A stretch of DNA of 64,000 bases from Marinicella sediminis (GTDB taxonomy: Bacteria; Pseudomonadota; Gammaproteobacteria; Xanthomonadales; Marinicellaceae): positions 162,163 through 226,162 of the forward strand of contig NZ_MVBD01000008.1 in NCBI RefSeq assembly GCF_002000055.1, in the 5' to 3' direction. Position numbers and translations under genes: made by a program. Under the pieces are notes generated by a model. The model was not told the DNA's origin. It did no database searches and saw only the letters and a list, made by a program, of their open reading frames with translations. Positions 25,928 through 34,973 of the stretch are shown here, piece after piece. Each line of letters opens with the position of its first letter. Positions within the stretch are counted from its first letter, which is position 1.

Positions 25928-26461
25928 ATGCGTTTACTCATTTTTTTACTGGCCATGACTCAACAAGACTCAAACACTTTCGATTTCACCGCATTACAGA
26001 ACAATCAAACAATGATCGTTAATGACGGTGTGATGGGAGGTCGTTCATCGAGCACCTTGAGCCGCGTTCAGAACGGTTTGAAATTCAGTGGTTCTGTTTC
26101 ATTGGAGAACAACGGTGGGTTTGCCAGTGCCCGAATGATCTGGCCATTCAATAAGGTCCAAACACAGCAGGCAGAAATGGTGGTGTTGACGGTTACCGGT
26201 GATGGCTCAAGTTATCAATTCAGGCTCAGAACGAACAGGGGTTTTGATGGAGCGGCTTATACCCAGTCATTTTCGAGTCTGAATCAAACCAGGCAAACCA
26301 TTTATTTACCGGTGGCTGAATTTGTACCCACATTCAGGGGTCGGGTTCTGCAGGATATGCCAGTGCTCAGTCTGGATGATGTTCAGCAGATGGGATTATT
26401 GATTGCTGATAAACAAACCGGATCATTCAACATCACACTGCATGCCATCAGCGTGCAATGA
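25928..26461 (+). CDS. CIA30-like (NADH:ubiquinone oxidoreductase assembly-type) domain protein
   Basis: 177 residues from the ATG at 25928 (a TTG at 25916 is in frame). A short hydrophobic N-terminus (MRLLIFLLAMT) may be a signal or anchor. The rest is a beta-sandwich with the CIA30 pattern: WxV-like IVNDGVMGGRSSSTLSRVQN, LKFSGSVSLENNGGFASAR, YQFRLRTNRGFDGAAYTQSF and VLSLDDVQQMGLLIADKQ. Bacterial CIA30 proteins are carbohydrate-binding-like and are not known to act in complex I assembly. Function unknown. Confidence 0.83.
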   Translation: MRLLIFLLAMTQQDSNTFDFTALQNNQTMIVNDGVMGGRSSSTLSRVQNGLKFSGSVSLENNGGFASARMIWPFNKVQTQQAEMVVLTVTGDGSSYQFRLRTNRGFDGAAYTQSFSSLNQTRQTIYLPVAEFVPTFRGRVLQDMPVLSLDDVQQMGLLIADKQTGSFNITLHAISVQ

Positions 26462-26474
26462 GCCAACGATCTTG

Positions 26475-27190
26475 TCATTCAAAACCAATGTCAAACAGGT
26501 ATGAGTTGGTAAAACAGTGGGACGTACCAGCCAATTGTCTGGCTGGTTGATTACAGGCCAAAATCTGGCCGCTGAATAAACCCGTATTCTGGAAGCCAAC
26601 ACTTGCTGATGAGGGAGTTGGGGTGCGGTGATCGAATTGGATCACGACAGAGGATGGCTGATAGATCAGGATGACCTGAAAACTGAATGCCTGAGGATCT
26701 GAAATCAGCCGCCAGTTCTGCCACTCAATCACCGTACATGCCGTCTGATTGGCTGAATACGGACAAGTCGCGAAATGGGCCTACTGAATCCGGCCGTTAT
26801 CACCAGCCTGCAGGTCATCATGAAATGGCATGATTCGTGTCTGAGATTGTGGCTGATTGTCAGGAATAGAAGGAAACAGGCAGTCATTGCTGAAGTCGGC
26901 ACCATTTTCAACGCTTAAATCTGCAGCGAAAGCCAAATAGCCATTGCTGGAAATCACCACATCATTCAGTTGTTGGTTGTAATAAGTGTATGGCATTGGC
27001 AAATGCAACAATGCAGCACCTTCATCACTGGCGGCATCACTGCCAGCAGCCTGCAATGTCAAGACGGTGGCCTGGGCATCGATGTTCAGGTAGTTCACAG
27101 CACATGTGGCCGATGGCCGGTAGCCAAACGGGTCGCTGGTGTAACTGATGTCGCGGCCATTAAGATCACTGGTTTCATTGGATCCTCGCT
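26475..27190 (-). pseudogene. Remnant of a secreted protein, interrupted by TAG
   Basis: The minus-strand frame reads YTSDPFGYRPSATCAVNYL, NDVVISSNGYLAFAADLS and TRIMPFHDDLQAGDNGRIQ, meets an in-frame TAG at 26781-26783, then continues coherently as AHFATCPYSANQTACTVIEW and GFQNTGLFSGQILACNQPAR to a stop at 26475. The sequence on both sides of the TAG belongs together: repeated Cys, and an Asn-Gly-Tyr/Phe pattern typical of secreted beta-rich surface proteins. One nonsense change has therefore split it. It has no start of its own, and its 5' end runs into the chimeric chaperone frame in another reading frame, so a second break (frameshift or deletion joint) lies at about 27175-27190. Confidence 0.7.
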
Positions 27191-27924
27191 TGGTAAATTT
27201 CAGAATTCTGATCACTGTTGTTATTGACCAGGTCATCTGTACTTGAGAAATAGGCATGAACCACTCCGCCAATCCGGGTCACTGTGCTGCCACCCAGCGT
27301 CCCGGTGGTTCTGTGGTATTCAGTGACCACACCGGTACCGGTATAATCGATGTATTCAAAAACCGTTTCACCGGTCAGCAAGTCAATCGATTCTGTGACC
27401 ACGTCATCCGCTGCTGTGGTTTTGCTGTTGTGAACAGCAATGGGTGTGGTGGTTACCCGGCTCAACCCAATGAACTCCGATGTGCCGGCACCCATTCTGA
27501 ATTTAGCTCTGACTTGTTTTTTTTCTGGTTGATCATCTGTGATCACCTGATTGAAATAAACCATGGCCATGTATTCACCTTGTTGAATATCAGCCGGTGG
27601 TCTGAATGCCAGCCTGATGGTTTGTGAAGATTTTGATTTCAAATGGAAATTCAACGGGTTAATGATCGTACACTGATCAAGGGAATGTGGTTCTGATGGA
27701 AGCAGTTTGATTGTATTGTCCTGACTCATGGTCCAGTGACTGATTTCAACTTCAACTTCCACATCTTTACCTGTGAAATTAAACAGCCTGAATGACTGTC
27801 CCTTATTGATTTGTTCCTGATCCAACTCGAGTAACCGTGGAGAGATGCCAATTTGGGCAAGTGAGTCGCTGAAGAAAAGCAGCAGACTGATCAGTGACAG
27901 AATGTGTAGGCAGGTACGTTTCAT
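27175..27924 (-). CDS. Chimeric, probably non-functional fimbrial-chaperone-like protein
   Basis: 249 residues. A signal peptide (about 1-23) is followed by a PapD-like first immunoglobulin domain: ISPRLLELDQEQINKGQSFR, VEVEISHWTMSQ, SSQTIRLAFRPP and GEYMAMVYFNQV. After about residue 145 the expected second chaperone domain is missing. The sequence changes to SRVTTTPIAVHNSKTTAADD and VVHAYFSSTDDLVNNNSDQN, the last like the strand motif of WD40/TolB-type repeat proteins. I read this as a deletion that joined the 5' part of a chaperone gene to the 3' part of another gene. The start overlaps the preceding gene's stop (ATGA), so it belonged to an operon with the two upstream genes. No usher is present. 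Confidence 0.6.
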   Translation of the reverse strand: MKRTCLHILSLISLLLFFSDSLAQIGISPRLLELDQEQINKGQSFRLFNFTGKDVEVEVEISHWTMSQDNTIKLLPSEPHSLDQCTIINPLNFHLKSKSSQTIRLAFRPPADIQQGEYMAMVYFNQVITDDQPEKKQVRAKFRMGAGTSEFIGLSRVTTTPIAVHNSKTTAADDVVTESIDLLTGETVFEYIDYTGTGVVTEYHRTTGTLGGSTVTRIGGVVHAYFSSTDDLVNNNSDQNSEIYQARIQ

Positions 27925-28466
27925 TGGGATTCCAAGTGGTTTGTCAGGTCAAAAGTGATTTGTAGTGTTGATATGCCATCGGTATGAATCAGGGCTGGGT
28001 CTATGCTCAGCCTGACACCGCCTTCGATGATGGTTGATCCATCTTTGAGTTGTTCTGAGCGCTGTACCCAAGGTTGCAGATCTCGCAGTATGACAGGTTG
28101 TATCAAGCTATTCACAGTGACCGGAGATGTGCCAGCTGGCCAGTCATGTGGAACATGTACCCGCCATAAATCAGGAATTGATTTGAAAATATGTTGCCTG
28201 ATACCAGGGAAAGCGACCTGATTACGGGCCCTCAATCCAGAGCCAGTATAGCGGGCTTGTAATACCTGGTTTTGCCTTAATTGCAGTGAATCAGAATCAA
28301 CCAGATCCTGCAGGCTCAAATGCAACTCTGTGTGCCATTGGCCCTTATTCAGGTAGGTGAGGGTGGGTTTGGAGGAATTGGTTGAGGGCGTATTGAGTAG
28401 GTCATGGCTGAATTCGCTGACCTGTGAGACAACAAGATATGCCAAAATAAACCCCAACACTGACAT
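27921..28466 (-). CDS. Envelope protein of unknown function in fibre-like operon
   Basis: 181 residues from the ATG at 28466, chosen because GGAGG (28473-28477) lies 6 bases ahead; the GTG one codon upstream is less likely. The hydrophobic N-terminus (MSVLGFILAYLVVSQVSEF) is a signal or anchor. The mature part is beta-rich (TLTYLNKGQWHTELHLSLQD, QVLQARYTGSGLRARNQVAF) with no Cys. I do not recognise the family. It lies between an acidic secreted protein and a chaperone-like gene, which suggests a subunit or accessory factor of a surface fibre. Confidence 0.6.
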   Translation of the reverse strand: MSVLGFILAYLVVSQVSEFSHDLLNTPSTNSSKPTLTYLNKGQWHTELHLSLQDLVDSDSLQLRQNQVLQARYTGSGLRARNQVAFPGIRQHIFKSIPDLWRVHVPHDWPAGTSPVTVNSLIQPVILRDLQPWVQRSEQLKDGSTIIEGGVRLSIDPALIHTDGISTLQITFDLTNHLESQ

Positions 28467-28521
28467 CACACCCCTCCAGAGTACAGGGCCTGATGAACAG
28501 ACCCTGTGTTGTCATTCTTAA

Positions 28522-29142
28522 TCAGTTGGCAGTGACTTCAATTTTATAAACCACATCAGTGGTGTCACCGGTATCGATGTGATTGCTGTCATCATCCACA
28601 CCAGTCAGGTCCAGGTTTAAGGTCACATCACCAATTTCTGGTGTGCCCAGGCCTGGATCTGTGAATGAAGCCGGTGTTGCGGTTGCGGTGTTGATGGTGA
28701 TCACTGAAGTGGCACCATCACTCAGTGTTCCATCGACCAGTGTCGCTGTCACTTCAGTGGTGGCGGTGCCGCCAATGGCTCTGACAGCCCAAACATTTTC
28801 CAGAATCAAATCAACTGAACTGGGATCAAACGTCAAAGCACCAATTTCTGTGCCAATGTCAAAAGTGGCCTCCAGGTCGCCGGCGTTTTCTACGGCAGTG
28901 ACAGATGCATTGAGGTCATCACCCCCCAGGTCACATTCCTCAGACAAGGTACCTGACACGCAGCCTGTGGCGTACAAGACAGCGAGGGCAGTGGCATCGA
29001 TTTCTATATCAATGTCAGAGAAGGCGTAAAGGATGGTGATGGCACCCACATCGATGTCGACGTCAACATCAATCTGGTCCTGACCCATGAATGGTAACAT
29101 CAGCAACACCAACAGGGATGACAGGTATTTTTGGGTTGTCAT
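28522..29142 (-). CDS. Acidic secreted protein, possible fibre subunit
   Basis: 206 residues. The signal peptide (MTTQKYLSSLLVLLMLPFMG) is followed by alternating Asp/hydrophobic stretches (QIDVDVDIDVGAITILYAF, DIDIEIDATALAVLYATG). The rest is Thr/Asp/Gly-rich beta sequence (TLVDGTLSDGATSVITINTA, EIGDVTLNLDLTGVDDDSNH). Two Cys (CVSGTLSEEC) could form one disulfide. The character resembles bacterial surface-fibre subunits exported with a chaperone, but no named family is recognised. First gene of a three-gene run ending in the chimeric chaperone. Confidence 0.65.
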   Translation of the reverse strand: MTTQKYLSSLLVLLMLPFMGQDQIDVDVDIDVGAITILYAFSDIDIEIDATALAVLYATGCVSGTLSEECDLGGDDLNASVTAVENAGDLEATFDIGTEIGALTFDPSSVDLILENVWAVRAIGGTATTEVTATLVDGTLSDGATSVITINTATATPASFTDPGLGTPEIGDVTLNLDLTGVDDDSNHIDTGDTTDVVYKIEVTAN

Positions 29143-29364
29143 GTATTTCTCCGGTTCGGTTTAAAGTAAAGCCATAAATTAAAAAAAACACAACAATTTA
29201 AAGCAGTTACCTAATTATTCAGACACATCAGGTGATCAAGGGGAATAAAAAAATGTGTTTTCAACCCAAAAAGAAGGCTTTTGCCACCATTGGTGGTACA
29301 AAAAAAGTGCATTATCTGGATTTTGTCGGCTCTCTTGAGTCGGAGGTAGCAATTAATGCCAGTC

Positions 29365-29400
29365 AAGCCCACCTGAAACATCACGTCTTCAGGTGGGCTT
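29365..29400 (-). terminator. Perfect inverted repeat just downstream of lpd
   Basis: AAGCCCACCTGAA (29365-29377) and TTCAGGTGGGCTT (29388-29400) form a 13-bp perfect stem with a 10-base loop, 8 bases past the lpd stop. No U-tract follows on the minus strand, so it may end or stabilise the sucAB-lpd mRNA rather than be a classical terminator. Confidence 0.6.
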
Positions 29401-29407
29401 AAAGGCT

Positions 29408-30829
29408 TCAATTGGCTTTGTGAATCGCGCGTTTGTCGACATTCATGGCCGCTTCAAATACCGCTTCAGACAGGGTGGGATGGGCGTGAACAATGCGTGC
29501 CAGGTCTTCAGCACAGCCTTTGAATTCCATGGCCACCACACATTCAGAAAGCAGATCGGCGGCATTGGCTGCATAAATATGAGCCCCCAACAATTCATCA
29601 GTTTCTTTGTCTGCGATCAGTTTAACCATTCCAGTGGGCTCGTTCATAGCCAGGGCGCGGCCATTGGCAGCAAAAGGAAAAGTCCCGACCTTGTACTCAA
29701 CACCAGCTGCTTTCAATTGTTCTTCGGTTTGACCAACCCAGGCAATTTCCGGTTCGGTATATATCACCCATGGGATGGTGTTGAAATCAATGTGTCCATG
29801 TTGACCAGCGATACGCTCAATCACTGCTGAACACTCTTCTGAACCTTTGTGTGCCAGCATGGGGCCTCTGACAACGTCACCCACGGCCCAGACATTCGGG
29901 ACGGCGGTGCGACATTCATCATCGACATCTATTTGTCCACGATCAGTGAGTGTGACTCCGCAGTCATCGCTCAGTAAACCTGAAGTTTCGGCTTTGCGGC
30001 CAACAGCGACCAGTAACTTGTCATAAACTGCAGTGGTTTGTTCGCCGTTTTTCTCATAAACCACTTCAACCTTGCCATCTTTCACCGTGGCAGATTTAAC
30101 AAAGGTGGATAAATGAATGTCCAGGCCCTGTTTTTTGAATTCTCGTGCCGCCATTTTGGCAATGGTTTGGTCACAGGCTGCCAGGAATGTATCCATGGCT
30201 TCAAACACAGTGACTTCTGACCCCAGGCGACTCCAGACACTGCCCAGCTCGAGACCAATCACTCCGGCGCCAATAACGCCCAGTTTTTCCGGAACAGCAG
30301 CAACATCGAGGCCACCGGCGTTATCCAGAATGTATTCATTGTCGATGTCAACATTGGGAATGCTGATGGGCACTGAACCAGTGGCCAAAACGATGTGCTC
30401 GCCCTGCACAATCTCTGTGCCTTCATCGGTGGTGATCTCAACCTGCCGGTCTTTTAATAGTTTGCCGCTACCGGCTTTGTAGTTGACTTTATTGGCCTTG
30501 AACAACTGTGCAATACCACCAGTCAGTTGCTTAACAATTTTGTCCTTGCGCCCAATCATGGTAGGTACATCAATGGCCGGGTTTTCAAACGAGATGCCAT
30601 GCACATCATAGTGCTTGGTCATTTGTTCAAAGTGTTTGGATGAGTCCAGCAAAGCTTTGGATGGGATACAACCCACATTCAGACAAGTGCCACCCAATGA
30701 GTACTGGCCGTTCTTTCCTTTAAAGCGGTCAATACACAAGGTTTTAAAGCCCATCTGAGCCGCTCTGATGGCTCCGACATATCCAGCGGGACCTCCGCCG
30801 ATTAAAATCACGTCATATTTGTCAGTCAT
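29408..30829 (-). CDS. lpd: Dihydrolipoyl dehydrogenase (E3)
   Basis: 473 residues. It reoxidises dihydrolipoyl groups with NAD+ for the 2-oxoglutarate dehydrogenase complex, and possibly for other complexes. Seen: FAD-binding VILIGGGPAGYVGAIRAA, redox disulfide GGTCLNVGCIPSKALL, NAD-binding LGVIGAGVIGLELGSVW, second FAD motif VWAVGDVVRGPMLAHKG, and the C-terminal dimer-interface catalytic pair in VHAHPTLSEA (His-x4-Glu). Third gene of the sucA-sucB-lpd operon, 10 bases after sucB. Confidence 0.97.
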   Translation of the reverse strand: MTDKYDVILIGGGPAGYVGAIRAAQMGFKTLCIDRFKGKNGQYSLGGTCLNVGCIPSKALLDSSKHFEQMTKHYDVHGISFENPAIDVPTMIGRKDKIVKQLTGGIAQLFKANKVNYKAGSGKLLKDRQVEITTDEGTEIVQGEHIVLATGSVPISIPNVDIDNEYILDNAGGLDVAAVPEKLGVIGAGVIGLELGSVWSRLGSEVTVFEAMDTFLAACDQTIAKMAAREFKKQGLDIHLSTFVKSATVKDGKVEVVYEKNGEQTTAVYDKLLVAVGRKAETSGLLSDDCGVTLTDRGQIDVDDECRTAVPNVWAVGDVVRGPMLAHKGSEECSAVIERIAGQHGHIDFNTIPWVIYTEPEIAWVGQTEEQLKAAGVEYKVGTFPFAANGRALAMNEPTGMVKLIADKETDELLGAHIYAANAADLLSECVVAMEFKGCAEDLARIVHAHPTLSEAVFEAAMNVDKRAIHKAN

Positions 30830-30839
30830 GTATTACTCC

Positions 30840-32012
30840 TTACAGGTTCAGCAACATTCTGGCCGGGTCTTCAAGCATTTCTTTGACCGCCACCAGGAAC
30901 TGCACAGCATCTTTACCATCAATGATGCGGTGATCGTAGGTCAGTGCCAGATACATCATTGGCCGCACCACGATGTCGCCATTGACCACCACAGGACGGT
31001 CTTTAATGGTGTGCATGCCTAAAATGGCACTTTGTGGCATGTTCAGAATCGGTGTAGACATCAGTGACCCAAATGTGCCACCGTTGGTGATGGTGAATGT
31101 ACCTCCGGTGAGGTCATCCATGGTCAGCTTGCCTTCATTGCCGGCAATCGCAAAATCACGAATGTTGCCATCAATGTCAGCCAGTCCCATGGCATCGGTG
31201 TTTTTCAATACCGGAACGACCAGGCCACGCTCTGTGGCGACGGCGATACCAATGTTTTGTTGACGATGATAAACCACGTCACTGCCTTCAACCGACGCAT
31301 TGATAACGGGGAATTGTTTCAGTGCTTCGGTGGCGGCTTTTACGAAAAATGACATCAGGCCCAGTTTGATGCCGTGTTTGTTGATGAATTCCTCTTTGTA
31401 TTTTTTACGGATATCCATCACCGCCTTGAGGTCAACTTCATTGAATGAAGTAAGCATGGCTGCAGTGGATTGTGCTTCAACCATGCGATCGGCAATTTTC
31501 TGCCTGAGTCTGCTCATGGGAACCCGTTCTTCCATTGGGGTGTTGGCCACTGACAGGACGTCGGGTTTGGTGATCCGACCGCCGCGTCCCGAACCGGTCA
31601 CCTGAGATGCATCAATGTTGTTTTCATGCATCATCTTGCGGGCAGCAGGACCGGCAGAACCGGTGTCAATCGATTCAACAGGTTCCGATGCACTGCTTTG
31701 GTCAGTCGTTTTGTCAGCTTTAGGGGCTGCGGCTTTTGGGGCCACGGATTCTTCGGCTTTTTCAGCTGGAATCTCACCTTCTTTCACCACCCCAAGGATT
31801 TGATTGGCTTCGACCACTTCTCCACTCTCTACAGTGATGGATTCCAGCACACCATCGGCAGGTGCAGGTACTTCAAGCACCACTTTGTCGGTTTCCAGGT
31901 CAACCAGGTTCTCGTCACGCTTGACAAAATCGCCAGGCTTTTTGTACCAGGTGGCGACGGTGGCGTCGGTGACTGATTCTGGTAAAACGGGCACTTTTAC
32001 ATCAATGCTCAT
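30840..32012 (-). CDS. sucB: 2-oxoglutarate dehydrogenase E2, dihydrolipoyl succinyltransferase
   Basis: 390 residues. One N-terminal lipoyl domain with the modified lysine in [14 protein letters not shown] (about residue 43). Then an Ala/Pro/Lys linker, a peripheral subunit-binding domain ([20 protein letters not shown]) and the catalytic core ending in [17 protein letters not shown] with the HxxxD active site. It forms the core of the citric-acid-cycle complex converting 2-oxoglutarate to succinyl-CoA. Six bases separate it from sucA. Confidence 0.97.
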   Translation of the reverse strand: MSIDVKVPVLPESVTDATVATWYKKPGDFVKRDENLVDLETDKVVLEVPAPADGVLESITVESGEVVEANQILGVVKEGEIPAEKAEESVAPKAAAPKADKTTDQSSASEPVESIDTGSAGPAARKMMHENNIDASQVTGSGRGGRITKPDVLSVANTPMEERVPMSRLRQKIADRMVEAQSTAAMLTSFNEVDLKAVMDIRKKYKEEFINKHGIKLGLMSFFVKAATEALKQFPVINASVEGSDVVYHRQQNIGIAVATERGLVVPVLKNTDAMGLADIDGNIRDFAIAGNEGKLTMDDLTGGTFTITNGGTFGSLMSTPILNMPQSAILGMHTIKDRPVVVNGDIVVRPMMYLALTYDHRIIDGKDAVQFLVAVKEMLEDPARMLLNL

Positions 32013-32018
32013 AGTTCA

Positions 32019-34850
32019 TTACTCCGCGTCTATGGCCGATCCATGCTCTCCATGAATGGCATCATTAGTCAATTGTTGTTGTTCTTTTAAGTGTACCTTC
32101 AAGGCGCCAACCGCTGGTGAAGGTGAGGCTTTACGGCCTGCAAAATACAGCGGGAACCGGTCAGCAATACAATGCTGCAGGTGATGTCTGATCTGGAACC
32201 AGGCACCCTGATTGATGGGTTCTTCCTGACACCAGACGACTTCTTTGGCGTTGGGGTACACGTCGGTTTGTTTGGTCAGGGCTTTGCGGGGGAAGGGGTA
32301 TAACTGTTCCACCCGGACCAAAGCCACGGTGTTTACTTCCTCATCAGTGACTTGTTTCAGCAGGTCATAATAGACTTTGCCGGAACAGAAAATGATGCGT
32401 TTAACGTCTTTTTTGGTCACCCTGCGATCAGGGATCACCGTTTGGAAACGACCTTCCGTCAGTTGTTCCTTGGTCGATGTGGCCAGTTTGTGGCGCAACA
32501 GGCTTTTGGGGGTCATCACAATCAGTGGCTTGCGTGCCTTGCGCAACATCTGACGGCGGATCATATGGAAAGTTTGTGCCGGGGTGGACGGCATGCAGAC
32601 CTGCATGTTGTTCACCGCACATAATTGCAGGTAGCGTTCCAACCGGGCAGATGAATGTTCCGGACCCTGGCCTTCAAAGCCATGAGGCAAAAACATCACC
32701 AGTCCACTCAGGCGTCCCCATTTGGCCTCGCCCGACGAAATGAATTGGTCAATAACCACCTGAGCACCGTTGGCAAAATCACCAAATTGTGCTTCCCATA
32801 TCACCAGTGAGCGGGGTTCTGTGGTGGCATAACCGTATTCAAAGGCCAATACGGCCTCTTCAGACAGGACTGAATTGATGATGTCAATTTTGTTGTCTTC
32901 GCTTTCCAATTCATCCAATGGGGTGAAATTTTCATTCACATCCACATTGTGGACCACTGCATGGCGGTGGAAAAAAGTGCCTCGCTGAGAGTCCTGGCCA
33001 TCAATGCGGATCTGATACCCTTCATCAAGTATGCTGGCATAAGCCATGGTTTCGGCAAAACCCCAATCCATTTTGATGTCGCCGTTCATCATCTTAATGC
33101 GGTCCTGATTGATTTTATTAACCCTTGGGTGGGGTTTCAGGTCTGAGGGCAGGGTGGTGATGATGTTGGCATATTTGCTGAATCGCTCATCACTGATGCT
33201 GGTGGTGACCTGTTCAGTCAGTTCACCTTCAATGTATGGGGTCCAGTCAACCGCGAATTTATCGTTGTTGTGTGTAGGACCAAACGCGACGATGTCTTCT
33301 TTATTGTCCAGTCGGTCCCGGTACTCATCGACCCACTGCTTGGCATCATCAGCAGTAATAACATTCTGGCTGATCAATTGCTCAGCATAAATCTCCCGGG
33401 GAGACCGGTGAGCTTTGATCAGTTTATACATGTGGGGTTGGGTCGCGGAAGGTTCATCGGCTTCATTGTGGCCATGTTTGCGGTAACACACAAGGTCAAT
33501 GACCACGTCCATGCCATATTGCAAGCGGTAATCAGCAGCCAGCTGGGTGGCAAACACCACGGCCTCCGGGTCATCACCATTGACATGGAAAATGGGCGCC
33601 TGAACCATTTTGGCCAATTCCGTACAATATAGCCCGGCTTTCTTATCCAGTGCATGAGTGGTGGTGAAACCAATTTGGTTGTTGACCACCACGTGAATGG
33701 TGCCGCCCACATCATAGCCTTCAACCATGGCCATGTTGAACAATTCCATGTTGACACCCTGGCCTTCAAAGGCCGCGTCGCCATGGATCAAGACCGGGAC
33801 CACCACATTTTTGTTGCTGTCTTTGCGTCTGACCTGACGGGCCCGGACAGAGCCCAGAACCACCGGGTTGATGATTTCCAGGTGTGATGGATTGAATGCC
33901 ATGGCCAAATGCACATCTCCGCCCGGAGTAGGTACATCTGATGAATAGCCCTTGTGGTATTTCACGTCGCCAGAATTGACATTGTCCAGTTCGTCGGCTT
34001 TCACTCCATCAAATTCATCAAACAGTTCAGCAGGTGATTTGCCGAGGATGTTGACCAGCATATTCAGCCGGCCACGGTGAGCCATACCAATGACCAGTTC
34101 CTTGGTTTTTTGAGCACCCAGATGTTGAATGAGGAATGACATTTGAGGAATCAGGGCATCACCACCTTCCAGTGAGAATCGCTTTTGACCCACGTATTTG
34201 TTGTGCAAATAACGTTCCATGCCTTCAGCGTGGGTTAACTCTTTGAGCAAGCGTTTTTTGTCAGCGTCATTGAACGGAAACTGGCCGGCTGGTTTTTCCA
34301 GGCGTTGTTGCAGCCACTCACGTTTTTTAATGTCGGTGATGTGCATGTATTCAGCACCGATGTGTTGACAATAGATGTTTTCCAACAGACCAATGATTTC
34401 GCGCAGTTTTAACTCATCTGACGCCACCAGAGATCCGGTGTTGAAAGAAGTGTCCAGATCGGCATCACTCAGGCCATGAAATTCAAGGTTCAGATCAGGG
34501 GTATCCGGGCGTTTGGAATACTTGATCGGATCGAGGTCAGCTTTCTGGTGTCCCCGCAGGCGGTAGGAATTGATCAGCCTGAGGACCGCAGCTTGTTTTT
34601 GTGCATGTGCTGCATCACCGCTGACCGAACCACCACTGGCTGGTAAACGACCGGCCATTTCGAATTTTTCAATGATCGGTAAGTGTCTGACATCCGGTTC
34701 GTCCTGGTCAAATTCCTTAAACAGGGCCTGAAGTTCCGGGGTGACTGACTGTGGGTCCTCCAGATAGAGGTCGTAATATTCTTCCAGCCAGCTTGAATTG
34801 CTGCCAAAAAAGGCTGCTGACTGCTGTTTTTCTTTGATCCAGCTTCCCAA
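32019..34850 (-). CDS. sucA: 2-oxoglutarate dehydrogenase E1 component
   Basis: 943 residues, the normal length. Thiamine-diphosphate-dependent decarboxylase of the 2-oxoglutarate dehydrogenase complex. Motifs: SWLEEYYDLYLEDPQSV at the N-terminus, GMAHRGRLNMLVNILGKSP, HINGDDPEAV-like FHVNGDDPEAVVFATQLAAD, KHGHNEADEPSATQP, and a C-terminal EEPINQGAWFQIRHHL. Translation starts at a TTG (34850): no in-frame ATG lies near, and the N-terminal helix typical of the family begins right after it. First gene of the operon. Confidence 0.96.
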   Translation of the reverse strand: MGSWIKEKQQSAAFFGSNSSWLEEYYDLYLEDPQSVTPELQALFKEFDQDEPDVRHLPIIEKFEMAGRLPASGGSVSGDAAHAQKQAAVLRLINSYRLRGHQKADLDPIKYSKRPDTPDLNLEFHGLSDADLDTSFNTGSLVASDELKLREIIGLLENIYCQHIGAEYMHITDIKKREWLQQRLEKPAGQFPFNDADKKRLLKELTHAEGMERYLHNKYVGQKRFSLEGGDALIPQMSFLIQHLGAQKTKELVIGMAHRGRLNMLVNILGKSPAELFDEFDGVKADELDNVNSGDVKYHKGYSSDVPTPGGDVHLAMAFNPSHLEIINPVVLGSVRARQVRRKDSNKNVVVPVLIHGDAAFEGQGVNMELFNMAMVEGYDVGGTIHVVVNNQIGFTTTHALDKKAGLYCTELAKMVQAPIFHVNGDDPEAVVFATQLAADYRLQYGMDVVIDLVCYRKHGHNEADEPSATQPHMYKLIKAHRSPREIYAEQLISQNVITADDAKQWVDEYRDRLDNKEDIVAFGPTHNNDKFAVDWTPYIEGELTEQVTTSISDERFSKYANIITTLPSDLKPHPRVNKINQDRIKMMNGDIKMDWGFAETMAYASILDEGYQIRIDGQDSQRGTFFHRHAVVHNVDVNENFTPLDELESEDNKIDIINSVLSEEAVLAFEYGYATTEPRSLVIWEAQFGDFANGAQVVIDQFISSGEAKWGRLSGLVMFLPHGFEGQGPEHSSARLERYLQLCAVNNMQVCMPSTPAQTFHMIRRQMLRKARKPLIVMTPKSLLRHKLATSTKEQLTEGRFQTVIPDRRVTKKDVKRIIFCSGKVYYDLLKQVTDEEVNTVALVRVEQLYPFPRKALTKQTDVYPNAKEVVWCQEEPINQGAWFQIRHHLQHCIADRFPLYFAGRKASPSPAVGALKVHLKEQQQLTNDAIHGEHGSAIDAE

Positions 34851-34882
34851 GGGATTTCTCTGATTTTTCTTTGAAAACGCGT

Positions 34883-34888
34883 ATTATA
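34883..34888 (-). promoter_or_regulatory. -10 element of the sucAB-lpd promoter
   Basis: A consensus TATAAT on the minus strand lies 33 bases ahead of the sucA TTG. The -35 region is weak (TTTACC at spacer 15), which would fit a regulated promoter. Confidence 0.5.
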
Positions 34889-34973
34889 CCTGAACCATTG
34901 CAGGGTAAAAGGTGAATACCCGATAAAGCGAAAAAAAATGGAGCCAGGGACCCATTGGTTTATAATCAAGGTC

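Noticed and set aside
25686..25958. 90-codon frame between fasciclin and CIA30 genes
   Set aside because: No start signal, no signal peptide or domain pattern, and it overlaps the start of the supported CIA30 gene.
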